A DNA stretch of 64,000 nt from Montifringilla adamsi (lineage: Eukaryota; Chordata; Aves; Passeriformes; Passeridae). The DNA lies in contig JAGGNK010012892.1 in NCBI GenBank assembly GCA_017590115.1, forward strand, positions 2,954,351 to 3,018,350. Reading direction: 5' to 3'. How positions within the stretch are numbered: the first letter of the stretch is position 1; each line of letters starts with the position of its first letter. This document shows, piece by piece, positions 48,301 to 60,873 of this stretch. The translations under genes were made by a program, and so were the position numbers. The notes beneath the pieces were generated by a model. The model saw nothing but the letters and a program-made list of their open reading frames with translations, ran no database searches and was not told the origin of the DNA.

Positions 48301-50966
48301 CATTTCAGTTCTCAGCATAGGGCTGTGTGGATGGAAGTTCAAATGTCAGCTTTCTGGGGTTGGGGACTCATCTGGGGACCTACACCAGTTTTGTGCAGGG
48401 CATTGGTTGCATTAAAATCCAAAATACACAGAGTGGTACAAAGGAGTGACTTCTGCTGGCGCTAACTGTGAACCACCTTGGCTGGCTATAAATTTTGACT
48501 TCTTTGGTGATGGTGCACAGAGCTATTACATTACTAGGGAGGCTTTCTGACCTTTTGTGGGGTGGACAGGGAACTTTAAATGCATCTTTCAGAAAAAAAT
48601 AGCTTTTTGGTTTCTGGAGCTTGCAATTGCTCTTTATCTGTTTTTATCAAAATGACATTTTAGAGACTTACAGAGAAGTGAGACTTGAGATCCTTCTCAG
48701 ACCTTCTGTAACTTGGATTTTAAAAGGTTTTAGTCAGTTTTAGTTGCCATAATGTGGCAGTCAAATTGAGCAGAAGGCAGCTGGGCTGGGTCAGAACACC
48801 CACTCCAGAGCAAGGCGTCCCTCCCATCACACTCTGTCTCTCAGGCCAGTGTCAGCTCCTTCTTCCAGGTGTTGCAACCATCCCTGGCTTTCACAAACAG
48901 TTGTTTCTGGTTTGTGCTGTGTTTTTCAAGCTGCTTGAGTATCTGTCCTCCCTGTGGAGCACATATTTGCTTTCCAGCTGTACAAAGATGCCTAGGACCA
49001 CAAAATTCCATCTTCCAAAACACCAACCCAAACGCTATTTTTAGTTTTTGAATATATGTTTCATTTTGCAAGTCAGTTATAAAGAGGAATGGTGATCAGC
49101 TGAAGATGAAGGAAAATCTCTCTTGTGAGTCCATCTTGCCAGTATTCTGAAGTCACTTGGAGGAAATTAAAATGGCTCAAAGCTGCAAACATGGGTCTGT
49201 ATGTGCTGCAGGGGAGCTGTACTCTGAACTAACAGCAAGTAAAGCAGTCACCATGTTGAGTTTTATCTGCTTAGAGGTTGTGGGTCCAAACCAAACCGCT
49301 TTCCCGTTTCAGATGTTATTTCTACAGGCCAATTGGAAGTATAGGAATTCAACATGCCATGGAAATGTGGTTATATGCCAGGCATATACCACCAGGAATT
49401 CCACCAGGCTGTACCAGCAGGCATGTTTGGGCCTTCAAATAAATGCCCCCAGATTTCTTATTTCTGAAGTGGATCAGCAAGAAGCCATTTCCAGAAGTCC
49501 CTGTTCAGAAACTGATGTTACTAAACACAAAAAAATCCCACCTAGCAATCAGCAGGCAGATGCAGAAACCCATTTTGCTGGATATGCACGATTTCCTGAC
49601 AAGTTTAGCCCTTGAGTCATAACCACAGTGACTTCAGCAGAGGTCTGAGCTGGACTTTTCAGAGGAGCTTGGAACTTTGGGACGGCTAAACACAACTGAA
49701 GCAACGTGGGCATTTTTGTGAGGGGGAAGTGCTTAGGCCAGGCTTCCCTTCCCCATTTACTACCAAAGCACCTCTGGAAAACACCACTGCTGCTCCTGGG
49801 AATAGAAGGACATGTGCAGACATCTACAGGGGCTTGGCTGATGCTCAGAATGGATTTTAAAATAGGAGTGGGCAGTGACATCACAGGCACCTTCCTAAAA
49901 CCCACAGGTAAATCCTCACTTATGGGAAGCCCCTTTGAAGCCCCTACAATCGCATAACCAGAAGAGGGAGTGTCCACACTGATGTGGAAAAACCAAAGTG
50001 GCAGCTACAAATCAGGCTGCAATGGTAAGGAGCAATGTAGAGGAGTCCTGTGCTGCTGGTAATTCTTCATCTGCTCGAGGGAGCAGCTCACTTTGGGAAA
50101 GTTTTCTGCAAACTTGGCTGAATTGTGTAGTTTCAGTCTCAGTAAGCCCTCCTGGGAGCCCAGAAAAAGCCCTGTGCAGTGAGATGCTGCTGGAGCATCC
50201 TGGGGGTGGGAAGGCTTGAAGGAGCTAGGGAAGCCAGCCCTGATTTCCCAGGGAGGAAGCAGCTATCGAAGCAAACACTCCCCCTCCTGTATGCTGCAGG
50301 CTGCAGCTCTGCGAGCTGCCGTGGCTGCAGGCATCACTGCTGTGCATCCCTGAGCTCCTGCCCTCAGCCAGCAGCGTGGCCTGGACTGCTGCAGGCAGCC
50401 CCAAAGGCAGGCAGCAAGAGGCTGGGATGAGAGGGTTTGGTTTGGCAGGGCACTGCCAAGCCGAGGAGGAGGAATGACAGCTGAGCTCAGCTTTCTGTGC
50501 TGTCCTTAGACCGGAGAGAAACAGATTTTTTGCTTGGTTGGCTGCTGGCTCAACATTTATTGGTATAAAAATGCACCCAAAAATCTCTTTTGCTTTCAAT
50601 TCCTGCACCTCAAGTACTGCTACCTGTGGTTTAAAAATATTTAGGTCACATCGATATACTTTAGTATTGTACTCACTATGAACATACATTAAAAATTGTT
50701 GAGCTTCTGAGCTTTCTAGAGCATTTTTAGCATCAAAGCTGTGTTTGTAGAACTCATTTTTTTCCATTGCTCTTGTTAATGAGAGCAATCAGAAATCAGG
50801 CAGCAATTACTGTTTTGTTAAGTGTGGCATGTGAGCAGGAGGAGCTGGTCTGCAGAGGTATAAATTACTGGAGCTCACTGTCAGGGATTTTGTTATGGGA
50901 TGTTTCTGACTCTGGTGGCACGGTTGTGCACCAGCCTGGCATGCAGTTGGTCCCTCTGGCAAGGGG

Positions 50967-51019
50967 CTGATCAGCTCCTGAAGGACCATCCCTCTTCCTG
51001 ATCAGCTCCTGAAGGACCA
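50967..51019. repeat. 22-nt direct repeat, 31-nt period
   Basis: The same 22 nt (containing TGATCAGCTCCTGAAGGACC) occurs at 50967-50988 and 50998-51019. Confidence 0.9.
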
Positions 51020-54000
51020 CCAGGTAAGTCAGCCTTGCTGGGAAGCTAATGCAGCTGGGGGGCTCTGGCGTCAGGCACCGTTTTCCACCACCTTGGATCG
51101 ACTGGACAAGAACACACGAGCCGTGACTTCTAACAGAGGAGGGACTTTTTTCTTTCTCATCACCCATATAGATATTTTTGCACTGATAACTAAGATAGCT
51201 ATCAGTGCCTGTGTGGTGCCTTTTGGGGGTTGCTGCTCTCCTGCTGAATGCCATTGAGGGGGCACTGCCTCGGTGCAATTGCTGAGATCCAGATGAGATG
51301 CACATGGCAAACCAGGCAGCTAACGGGCCAGTAGATCATGCATGCTTTGGGAACTTCCTCTCTCCCTGTGAGCCCACTGCCCCGAGCCCTGGGGGCAGGC
51401 TTGTCAGAGTCTCACACGCCTGCCATTGATCTGATGACAGACTGACCCCTCCGGGGCAGGGATTTCACTTCTGACTGGACACTGTTGAGCTTAGCGTGGG
51501 TCCTAAGTGCAGCAAAATACAGCTCCTGTGAATGCAGATGTCCAAGAAGCCATAACATACCATATTTTTATACCTTGTGCCGTGGGGCTGTAAGTTACAA
51601 CGTGTAGCAAGACCTCTGCGCTTGCACAGGGCCCTTGAGATTTCTTTAAATACCTCTCTTTCCATACAAGCAGAAATATTTTGCCCAAGGACTGCAATGT
51701 TCAAGACCTGTCAGGGGATTCCTAGGTGTCCAATTTGTGGCAAGTCCATGAGCAGACATTATTTCTTGGCACTCTGTGAATATGGGAATGGGCAAACTTC
51801 TGCACAAGAAGTAAAAACATTGCTAACATTTTTGCTTTACTAAGTCATTATAGATAGCACAAAGGGTAACCACAGTTCTTCCCAGCAGATGCTGAAGTTA
51901 CTAAGACCTTCTTGCCAGCAATAGGCAAACAAAAGTTTTCTGGTTTATCCTGCATTTGATTTCATTACTTTTAAAAGTATGTTTGTTGTACTTTCAGAGA
52001 GACTGCTGCCCTGAAAAGAAGCACGCTGCTCACAGCACTATTTTCCATCTATCTGGGTACTGCAGGTACAGAAGGCTGGTGAAAATTCTGCACATAATTC
52101 CTCTGTAGTCCCACGGAGCTGTGCTACAACCTCCAGGTATGAGTACCAAAGGGAACAAGCCAAGCTGAGGCCAACTTGTAAGAGGCACAACCAGTGAAGA
52201 AAATGACACTGGGCAAAACCTCCCATTTCAACAGTGATGTTATTTGCCCCTTTATTGCCAAGAACCCTTCAGTGTGGCAACTGATCACTGGTGTGTGTGA
52301 TGTCTGAGCAGCTGAAAAGTGGGGCAGATCCCATGAACAGCATACTGAATCCAAACTGCCTGGGAAGTTGAATTGCTGTCATTGCCCTAGATCCTTTCCT
52401 GCAAAATCAAGATGTCTGGGCAGTTATTTTAGACACTGGTGTTGAACAGACCTGGGAAGTCAAAGGTACAGCCTTGTCTCTGAACATTTGAAGTTGTGTG
52501 GCTGCACAGTGGCACCCTAAATTTGGCCGTGGTGCTGTGGCTCCTCCCTGGCAGCAGCAGCAGTGCAGACCAGGGAGAAAACCAGAGTCACAGGTAGTCA
52601 GAAAGCTGTGCTGGGCAATGTGCTGGTTTTGCTGCTTCTGTCTTCTCTCTCATGTTTCAAGGATTGGTGTCTGTTTCAGATACTCAGGCTAGGTTGTGGT
52701 TTTTATCCCTTTGGCAGATAAGGAGTTTTGGGACCTCACACTTCTGGTGTTCAGAAGTGGCTGTGACCCTCACAGCTGTTGGCCATCACATCTTGCCCTT
52801 AGCCTCTTTTCAAACAGAATAAACTAGTGAAGCTGGGTGTGGGACTAGTACAAAGTCTCCCAGAAATTCAGCAGGATGAGAAGAACAACACCACACAGCA
52901 AACTCAGTGGATATTCACTTGATTAACCAAGGTTGTTCAGACACTGAAGAGAAACCTGGGGCCAGCACTCATGTGCCAGAAACATCTTTTCATGAAATTA
53001 GAATTTAAACTGTGTGAGGGGACATTAAATGGGTTTGTAAGCCATCAGAGGGAACAGATTCATGGCAACAGGCCATACTACCACCTCTTGGAACAGCCTG
53101 TGAGTGCCTCAGTAGGTGCCAAAGGAGAAGAAAGATAGAAGGGCTAATGGGCTGCTCTGCAAAGAGGATTTTGCAGCTGGCACCATCAGGCCACACCTGC
53201 CAGGAGTCTCAAACCTGAAGGCAAAAAACTCGAGTGGAGAGGGAGACAAAAGGGGCTAAGCAGGCAGTGACAAGTGAGTTGCTGGAGGAGCAGGAAGACT
53301 CTCCTGGCAGGTCTGTCTCTGAGAGGCTTTGTACCAAAATTCTTATGGAAAGAGGAAGCAAAGTGAGATCATATGCCTCCATCCTTGCAGTAAGTGGAAA
53401 GTCATGCCTGGCTTGTCAGAGCAAAGGAAAACCAGCTGCACGGGGAAGCAAGCTTTTCTTTCCAGGGCTGGAATGCCTGCTGAGAGGGGTAGGCATGGCT
53501 GCAGAGAGAGGGGAGCAGATGGGCACTCAGCCTCAGAGCTCACCACACCCTTTCCTGGCTGGAGGTGTTGATCTCCTGTTGTCTGTCCAGAGGGCTCCTT
53601 CCCACCGCCTCCCTTCCGAAAGCTGGGAAGCTGCTCCTCTCCTGGCCCGTGCTGCAGAGCTTGGCTCGGCCTTCAAGTGGCTGATTCCTGAGTGCTTCCC
53701 AGGGAGAGGCTCCAAAGGGCAGGGCTGTGCAGCACCCAGAGCCAGCTGGGCCAAGGGAAGCACTAAGCCTGCTCTTCCTGCCCCTCCTCAAGGCTGGAGA
53801 GAGCCCAGGCAGCCTGCTGAGGTCCCCTTGGCCGTGGGTGGGAACTGGGGCTCCATGCTGCACACACCTGAAGGCCAGGAACGCGTCCCTGCTCTTCTTG
53901 TTGCTTTGGGATCCACGAAAAACCTCGTTTGTAGCTGAAAGATGAAATGCCTCCCAGAGCTGGCGACTTGCTTATCAGTGTTTGTGTGCCTGCTGTCTGT

Positions 54001-55297
54001 CCCCAGGCAGGGCTGGCTGCTTCTCCCTCACGGCTGGCAGTCCAACAGGAGGGAGAGGGCTTCAGGCGAGGATTTAAGCAAGGCAAGGCTTTCAAAAGCC
54101 ACAGCAAGGGCCTCTTGGGTTAGTGGAAATGCAGCTGGAAGTGGGTGGCAATGAGGGCTGAGAGGAAAGCTTCTAAACTCCCAACTTTTCTCACCACATC
54201 AAGTTGTGTCTGTTAAATCCAAATATAATCTAGAAAAACAGGTAAGCATTTTGTGTGAAACTATCCCAAGTGAACACCCTTTCCTCCTTACTCTGATTTT
54301 TACTTACCTGCCTGTGGAGAGCACGATGTTTTAGAAAGAGATTTAGTTGTCTGGCACCTATTGTAAGTAATTTGTGGCCAATTAGGGACTGCAGAATTTG
54401 GTCTATAATTAGGCTACAACCGCCTATGGTTGGAAAATCAATGGCAAAGTTTTAGAGCTCCGATGTTTGAATGCTTTTAAGTGGTACGGATGTTATCAGA
54501 GGTTGATTTCGTGAGGTGCTGTGGAGTCGTGAGGTAAATCCTTTCCAGAAGGTGCTCCTCAAAGCCCTGAAGTGGCTTCTCCCACAGGTCTGGTGAGCCC
54601 TGGATGAGCCGGTCGGGGAGGACTGAAGGAGGGACGGGCTAGACATGCAAACCTTCAGGGAGAGAACTTCAGAGCTGCCAGGAGTGATGAGAGAGTTCAG
54701 ACTGAGATTTGGAGATAGCAAGGCCCGATTCTAAAGGCGCATTCTAAGTGGCAGAAGGAGGTGATCTGGGACCAGACAGTTGGAGTGCGCACATCAAAGG
54801 GACAGGGAGACAGGCAGGCACTTTGGGAGCAAGGCTGGAGGCTGCTGAAAGGGTCTGGGGCCTGTTTGCTGAGCAGACACCATCTGTTTGCGGCAGCCAG
54901 CACCTCACTGCACAGGCCTTTGTGGTATTTCAAGCTGAAACTGCCTGAGAAATCAAGCAAGAAGTTATCCGTGACCCTGGGAGGGAAACTGCCAAGGAAA
55001 CGGAGGCTTATCACACCCAGCTGCCACGGGATGGGTGTTTTGGGTGGGGAGCGAGTACAGCCCTGCTCACACCAGCAGCAGCAGCAGATCTTGTGTTGCA
55101 TTGGCTGCTTTGCTTTCCAGCAAACTGGGCTTTTTGCTGCTTTCCTGCTTGTGGATTTCCCTAAAAGGGAAGTGAATCCATCCAAGGAAGAAGCCAGGTG
55201 TTCCCCTTGCCTGCTGGCAGCAGCTGTGGGGCCGGGCTGGGTTGGAGGGATGGCATTCCTTCACCCCACTGTGTGGGCCGTGGGTGCTCCCATGGCA

Positions 55298-55340
55298 TAT
55301 CATATATATTTATTAATTATATGCTATATTATGTATTTAT
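55298..55340. repeat. AT-rich low-complexity patch
   Basis: About 40 nt of nearly pure A/T with TATATATTTATTAATTATAT-type order inside a GC-richer region. Confidence 0.7.
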
Positions 55341-56129
55341 AATCTCCCAGTGCCCGAGCCAGGAGGAATTCACAATATCACAGTGCCCTCTTGGGGGCAG
55401 GTGTTCCTTGGAAATAGACCTTTGTGATTGTGTGCTGAGGAACTCATTGCGTGCCACTCTTTATTCTAGCAGCTCCTGCTGCTTGGCTAAATCATGGAAT
55501 TTCCCACTGAAAACACCCCTCCTGCAGAAGAGCTCAGAGTTTGGCCTTGGGTTTTTATTTTATTGCGATTTCTCTGCTACTGATCTGCACTTTGAATCTG
55601 AAGTGACTGGGGTGAGGAGTTCCTGAGTGAAGATGGCAGTCTGCCCTCAGAAATGAAACCTGTCTTGTTTAAACCCTGTCAGATCACTGGGTCCCAGCGA
55701 GAAACAAATTGTTTTAACAATAGACTTAATTAGCTGGTGTTTGTATTCCTTCACAGAGTGCTCCAGTCCTGCTGCTAGACCTGTCTGCAAGCCGTGGCAT
55801 CTCGTGTACAGGAGTGTGAAGAACGAGTGGAGTGTTAAATAAGGACGTGGATAAGTGTGGCAATTCCCTGCTGACTGCCGGAACAGCCTGCAGAGCGGAC
55901 ACTGAGGCCAGCCTCTCTTCCCCTCCACATTTTGCAGTGCCACCCTTTGTCAAACATGAAAAAGAATCAAAATGTGAATAAAAGCAGAACTTCCAGCAAA
56001 TATTTGGGATGATCCTATGGAACTGTAGCTATATCACAGCTAATATGCTGCTCGATGTCCTCCTGTTGCCCTTAATGCTCTGAATGTAGGATTCTTAAAT
56101 CCAAAACCTTTGCCTGTATAGTGGCCACT

Positions 56130-56427
56130 CTTGACTCACACAAATTGGGCTCTTCCTGGAGCTGGTGACAGGACAAGGGGAAAGCTCAGCCTCAAGCTGT
56201 ACCAGGGGGTTCAGGCTGGATATTAGCAAGAATTTCTTCACTGCAAGAGTGGTTAGGTATTGGAACAGGCTCCCCTGGGAAATGGCAGAGTCACCACCCC
56301 TGGCAGTGTTCAAACACTGAGCAGATGTGGCCACTTCACAATGTGGTTTAGTGGGCATGGTGGTATTTGGTCAAAGGTTGGAACTGATGCTCTTGGAGGT
56401 CTTTTCCAACCTTAATGATTCTATGGA
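56130..56427 (+). mobile_element. CR1 LINE 3' fragment, forward orientation
   Basis: This is the clearest CR1 copy. It carries 'ggttcaggctggatattagc', 'aagaatttcttcactgcaag', 'ggaacaggctcccctggga', 'gtggtttagtgggcatggtg' and the terminal 'gaggtcttttccaacctt' plus 'aatgattctatgg'. It is truncated at the 5' end. An 18-nt T run follows at 56437-56454. Confidence 0.92.
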
Positions 56428-56436
56428 ACAAACGGA

Positions 56437-56454
56437 TTTTTTTTTTTTTTTTTT
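56437..56454. repeat. 18-nt poly(T) tract
   Basis: An uninterrupted T run just after the CR1 end. CR1 elements do not carry poly(A) tails, so this is an independent simple repeat. Confidence 0.85.
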
Positions 56455-59400
56455 GTAATGCAGACCTATAATTTCCCTGATTCCTTATATTTGTGGGGTT
56501 ATCAAAGAGCCTCTATTTTGAGGAAGATATGAAATAACAAGCCTTTGCATCTGTGACAGTTTCTCCTGCGTGAGTGGTTTTGGGGGTTGGTTTTGTTTTC
56601 TTTTGTTTGACTTTTTTTGAACAAATTCAGCTAAAAGTCTGTCTGTGGTGAGGATTCAGTTGAAAAAGATGTGCTACCTGGCAGGTGAGTTCATGACCCT
56701 AAAAGCTGATTTTTCTGCAAAGCCAGACTCCAAGACTGATGCTGAGTGCTTCCCTAGCTTTTGTTTTTTTCCTTTCTAGATCTAGGTTGCTTCACATCAG
56801 AAACAGAGTTTTCCTAAATGCCAGGCCTAAAATCATGTTCTGGGCTCTGCAAGTCAGTCTTTCATGTTGCTGCTTCTCCCCTTCCCTTTTCTCATGTCAT
56901 TATAAAAGATTGCTTCACAGGGCAGCCCTTGGACATCATCCAGCTACACCAGACAGCATGGTCAGTTGGAAAAGATGGAGCATGGGGCAAAAAAATCATG
57001 GTATGAGCAATGTTTGTCCCACTAGGTGCAGTTGGGAAATGCTGGGACAGCTCTCCTTTTGTTTTCCTGGGTCAGCACCCTTTTTTAGCTGGGATGGGGG
57101 AGAAAACCTTGTGTTTCTGAGCACACCTTGCTCTGTGTGCTGAAGCCTTTTAGCTTGCAAAAACAACAACTGGCCTCCCCAAATCCCTGCTTCCTTCCTA
57201 AGCTCTGGCAAGGTAGGACACAGCATTTCTCCTGTGCTGCCTTTGTTTCCTTGGCTCTTGCTTGGCCTCAGCCTCTATAAAGGCTTTGCCTGCTTTCGTT
57301 GTGCTGCTCAGCAGCTCTCTTTTAAGGGGACGAGTAGTTGGATTGCCACTGACTGGATCCTGCTCCCAGACTGTTGTAAATTCAGCAAGATTGAACTGCG
57401 TGGCCTGAGAGGGCTTGTGCCAGGCAGAACTACAGCTGAATATTTTAGAAAAGCATCTCTGTTTTACGAAAGAAGCAGTGCTTTTGTGGACAAGGGAAGA
57501 GAATAGAGGAGCTTATTTTTTGAGAGGCTGTGGTGGTCCTGCAGGGCAAGGCTTTGGCACCTGGAGGAAGGATAGCTGCTGCCAGGGACATGCTTAAATC
57601 TGCTTGGTTCTGGCCAGTCTGTGATCTTTGAAAGTGCATGGGGAGCAAAGCTGAGCCATGCCCTGCAGGCAGTGGGTCTGGGCACAGGAACTGGGGTGAG
57701 GATGGCAGGGTCTTCTCCTGCAGCTGCTGCCAGGTCACTTGGAGAGAAAAGCAGCATTGCCTTTGCCTCCAGCATGCAGGCTCTGCCTCAGGAGCAGGCT
57801 TTGAATTTTGAGCAAAGCTTCTCTTATGCAACTATCTTCCCACCTTCCAGTGGGTTTCTTAATACAGATTTCAGAGAAAACCACTGATTTTTTTCAATTT
57901 TTTGGTTTTTTGAGAAGGAAATGTATTCAACACCCCCTGCCCCCCCTTTTGCTGTCCTACCAAGCCCATATCAGCAGGTTGCAATGGTAGCAAGCTAAGC
58001 AGAAGTGCAAAGATGACACCTCTGGGTTCTTAGGCACTGCTGGAATTCTGGCAGTGGTGGGAATCAGGCACAGCCTGTTTGTCAAGACAGAAAATGTTTT
58101 ATTTCTCCCAGATATCTGTCTGGCAGGTAGGTGTGATGGAGAGAGGCAGCTGTGTGATCATTAAGGTGGCATTGTCTCCTGTGTGCTCTTCCTTCTCCAA
58201 GTCACTCCAGTGTCCTGAATGCACAGCAGGAGTGATGAGGGAGGCTTTCATCAGTAACTGTCAGAGGCAGAAATAAATAACTTCCAGTCATATCACTTCA
58301 CTCAATTTCTATCTGCTTGTGCTGGCCATACCTTATATTTACATGGTATCACCAGAAACTATTTTTAAATGTTAAAATTTAAATGAGCGCATGGTCCTGC
58401 AGGCTAAATCTGTTACCAGTGATAACATTTCCACTGCAGTTTGTTTTGTAGTGCCTCAAGAAAAGCAACTGATTGGAGTGATTTATTTCCAATCCTAAGG
58501 AAAAAAAATAGCCTTGGAGCCTTTGTCAGCACCAGAGGAAAAGCAACCACAGCGCTGGGCAGGCGGTGTCTGCAGTCACGGAAACAACTGATAACAACTT
58601 TCTCATCTTATCACTTCACAGATTTTTTTTTTTTTTTTCTGCTATAGGATGCAGACATGAAAGAGTCTCTAGGGTCCTCCTGCCCTACATGGGAACTGCA
58701 GCAACTGTCCTGGCACAGCTTGAGAAACTGGTTGTCTTAGTCACAGTGTAAGACATGGCTGATGGATGAGGCTGTAGAGAGGAACGGGGGTGGAGGGAGA
58801 ATTGCCTGGGGTGCTGTGTGGGGTAACTCACATCTGCAGCAGGAAGGGTCCCCCAGCACCTGTAGTTACACAGTTTGTGGTGATTGGGAGTGGGGCTGGC
58901 CCAGCCTCCTCCTCAGTGGGTGCAGCTGTGAGCAGCACTGGCAGCAATGAGCCATGGAGTGCCCGGGGCACTGAGCAACCACCAAAGGGAGCAGGGGGCA
59001 CACAGGGGCAGTGCATCAACAGGAGGGGATAAAAGGCTGGGCTGAGGAACAAGAAGGGCAGATGTCTGAAGCCTTCTGAAGTGGTAAGGTGTTACTCTGT
59101 ATGGGTTGAAGCTTTCTGAAATCATGCGGTGATACTCTGTGCGTTGTGGCCATCTCAACTGTGACATGTGCTGTGACAGGCACCCCTGTGTTTCATCTCA
59201 CCCAGAGAACTGAGAAATTAATTATTACCCTGTGCACATCTGGGCACAGCCACTTCTGGGTCTGATTGTGCTCTCGGGCTGGCTGGTCCCAAAGGAGATA
59301 AGGCAGTAGTCATCCAGAGATGCTTCAGGTCTTTGGCATTTACCAGTTCCTCGAGTGGCTTCCCATGCATGCTGCACAGCAGCAATGACAAGATTAGACT

Positions 59401-60790
59401 GCTGTCACAGACAGATTACTTTCCTGTGAGAAATTGGTGTGGAACCAGCTGAGAAAGCCCCTGAGGGCCAGTGAGCAAGGAAGCACCACCACTGACTAAA
59501 ACCTCACCAAATTATGTGGTCAGGTTGGGATTATGTGCAACCATCAGAGAGGCAACTGGTGGTGGCTCTCTTTTCTTCTAGCATCCACCTTGGTAGGTTT
59601 TTTGCATTCCTTAGTGAAATGCAGCATCCCTCTGCAGATTTTACAGCCTCAGTTTCTGAGAAGCAATATTTGAAGGAGAGTTTCTGGGTCTGAATTGCTG
59701 AGGGAAAAAAAGTCTGTTTAGGCGATGAGGACTTCTCCCACTAGGAAAATACTCTTTATACTTTTATAATGAGGGGAATTTCCCACCTAGCTGCCTTGTT
59801 TTCAGTTTGGATGTTCTTTTGCCTCCTTACTGGCAGACACAGCCTCTGGCAAGGGAGAAACTGCTGTTTCTCCAGCCCCTATGAAATTCCTCCTCACCTC
59901 TCAGAATACCAAACATATCTGATAGCTCAGGCTTGATTGCAAGACGCTGATCAAGTAGTTTGTCCTCAGGCATGGGAAAAGGCCCTGGATTATGAAATCT
60001 TCAGTTATTCTGCTGACAGGGTTTGTGGATTCTCCCTGTGCTCTTCCTTCTGTGACCCCCAGTTGGGAGATGTCCTCCTGGCAGTGGTCAGGAGAGCACA
60101 GCAAGTCACTACTGGTGCTTTCCAGGCAGGACATTTGCTCTCTGTAGCCCCTTTTCCCACTGTCATTTAGGAGCATCTGATTTTTAGGCACTCTTGCTGC
60201 ATCTTCCTAACTCCAAAAATAGGTGTCTCTGTTTAATTAATTATGCTTACTTATTCTGGGTGCATAATTGCAGGAGCCAGGTGAGAGTGCAGTGTTTTGC
60301 TTCCTCATCTCTCACCCAGGACTTCATTAACGGCAGCTGATTGTCCTGTCCCCACATCCCTTTGCATGCATGATTTACAGCCTCTTTCATCACAAATTAC
60401 TCAGCTTTTTCCTGCTTCTTTCAAGCCTTCTTGTGTTAACCACGGGCTGGGCTGGGGTTCCTGAGGCAGACGTGTGAAGAGAAGCATGGCATCCTGCAGC
60501 TCCCTCTCCTGTGCCTGCCTGAGACACCCCCTCCCCTGCATCTGCTAAGCCAGGAGGCCATTTCACAAGTTTCCTTGTAGCTGTGAACCCCAGATTTTCT
60601 TCCTGGAGCAGCCTCAAAGGGCATTTCACTTCCATGCTTCCTGGCACAGGGCACATTGTGGGCACACTGGCATTTCCAGCCCTCTGCCGTAAGTGTTGGA
60701 GGGAGGCTTCAGTTCCTCAAACCCTCAGGTAAAGTGTTCTGGGGAAACTTTGCTGTGTGCTTTCCCAGTTTGTGAGACACATGATGTGAT
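56455..60790. other. Intergenic, no supported gene
   Basis: About 4.3 kb. It contains a T run at 58623-58638 and a diverged 40-nt-period repeat at 59067-59140. I could not support any reading frame. Confidence 0.6.
59067..59140. repeat. Two diverged 34-nt copies, 40-nt period
   Basis: 59067-59100 and 59107-59140 match at 27 of 34 positions without gaps. Both begin TGAAGC and end TACTCTGT. Confidence 0.75.
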
Positions 60791-60873
60791 TTTTGGGGTT
60801 GTTCTGTGGAGAGCCAGGAGTTGGGCTTAATGAATCCCATGGGTCCCTTTCAACTCAGGATATTCTGTGATTC
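60791..60873 (+). mobile_element. CR1-type LINE 3' terminal fragment
   Basis: It matches the CR1 subfamily whose end reads 'gagccaggagttggg', then 'gggtccctttcaactcagg' and 'atattctgtgattcc'. About 80 nt are retained. Confidence 0.8.

Larger units (their letters stand above)
48301..56129. other. Intergenic, no supported gene
   Basis: About 7.8 kb with alternating AT-rich and moderately GC-rich blocks (GC-rich around 53450-53900). The longest open frame is 234 codons at 53234-53938 (+), without any recognised domain. Small repeats are listed separately. Confidence 0.6.

Noticed and set aside
49369..49389. Short palindrome TATATGCC-A-GGCATATA
   Set aside because: Only 8 bp per arm in AT-containing sequence; expected by chance in a window this size.
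50225..50788. 187-codon minus-strand open frame
   Set aside because: Composition changes abruptly along the translation and no known domain is visible. Treated as chance.
53234..53938. 234-codon open frame on the plus strand
   Set aside because: It is in a GC-rich block where stops are rare, has no motif or family resemblance, and competing frames of similar size occur on both strands.
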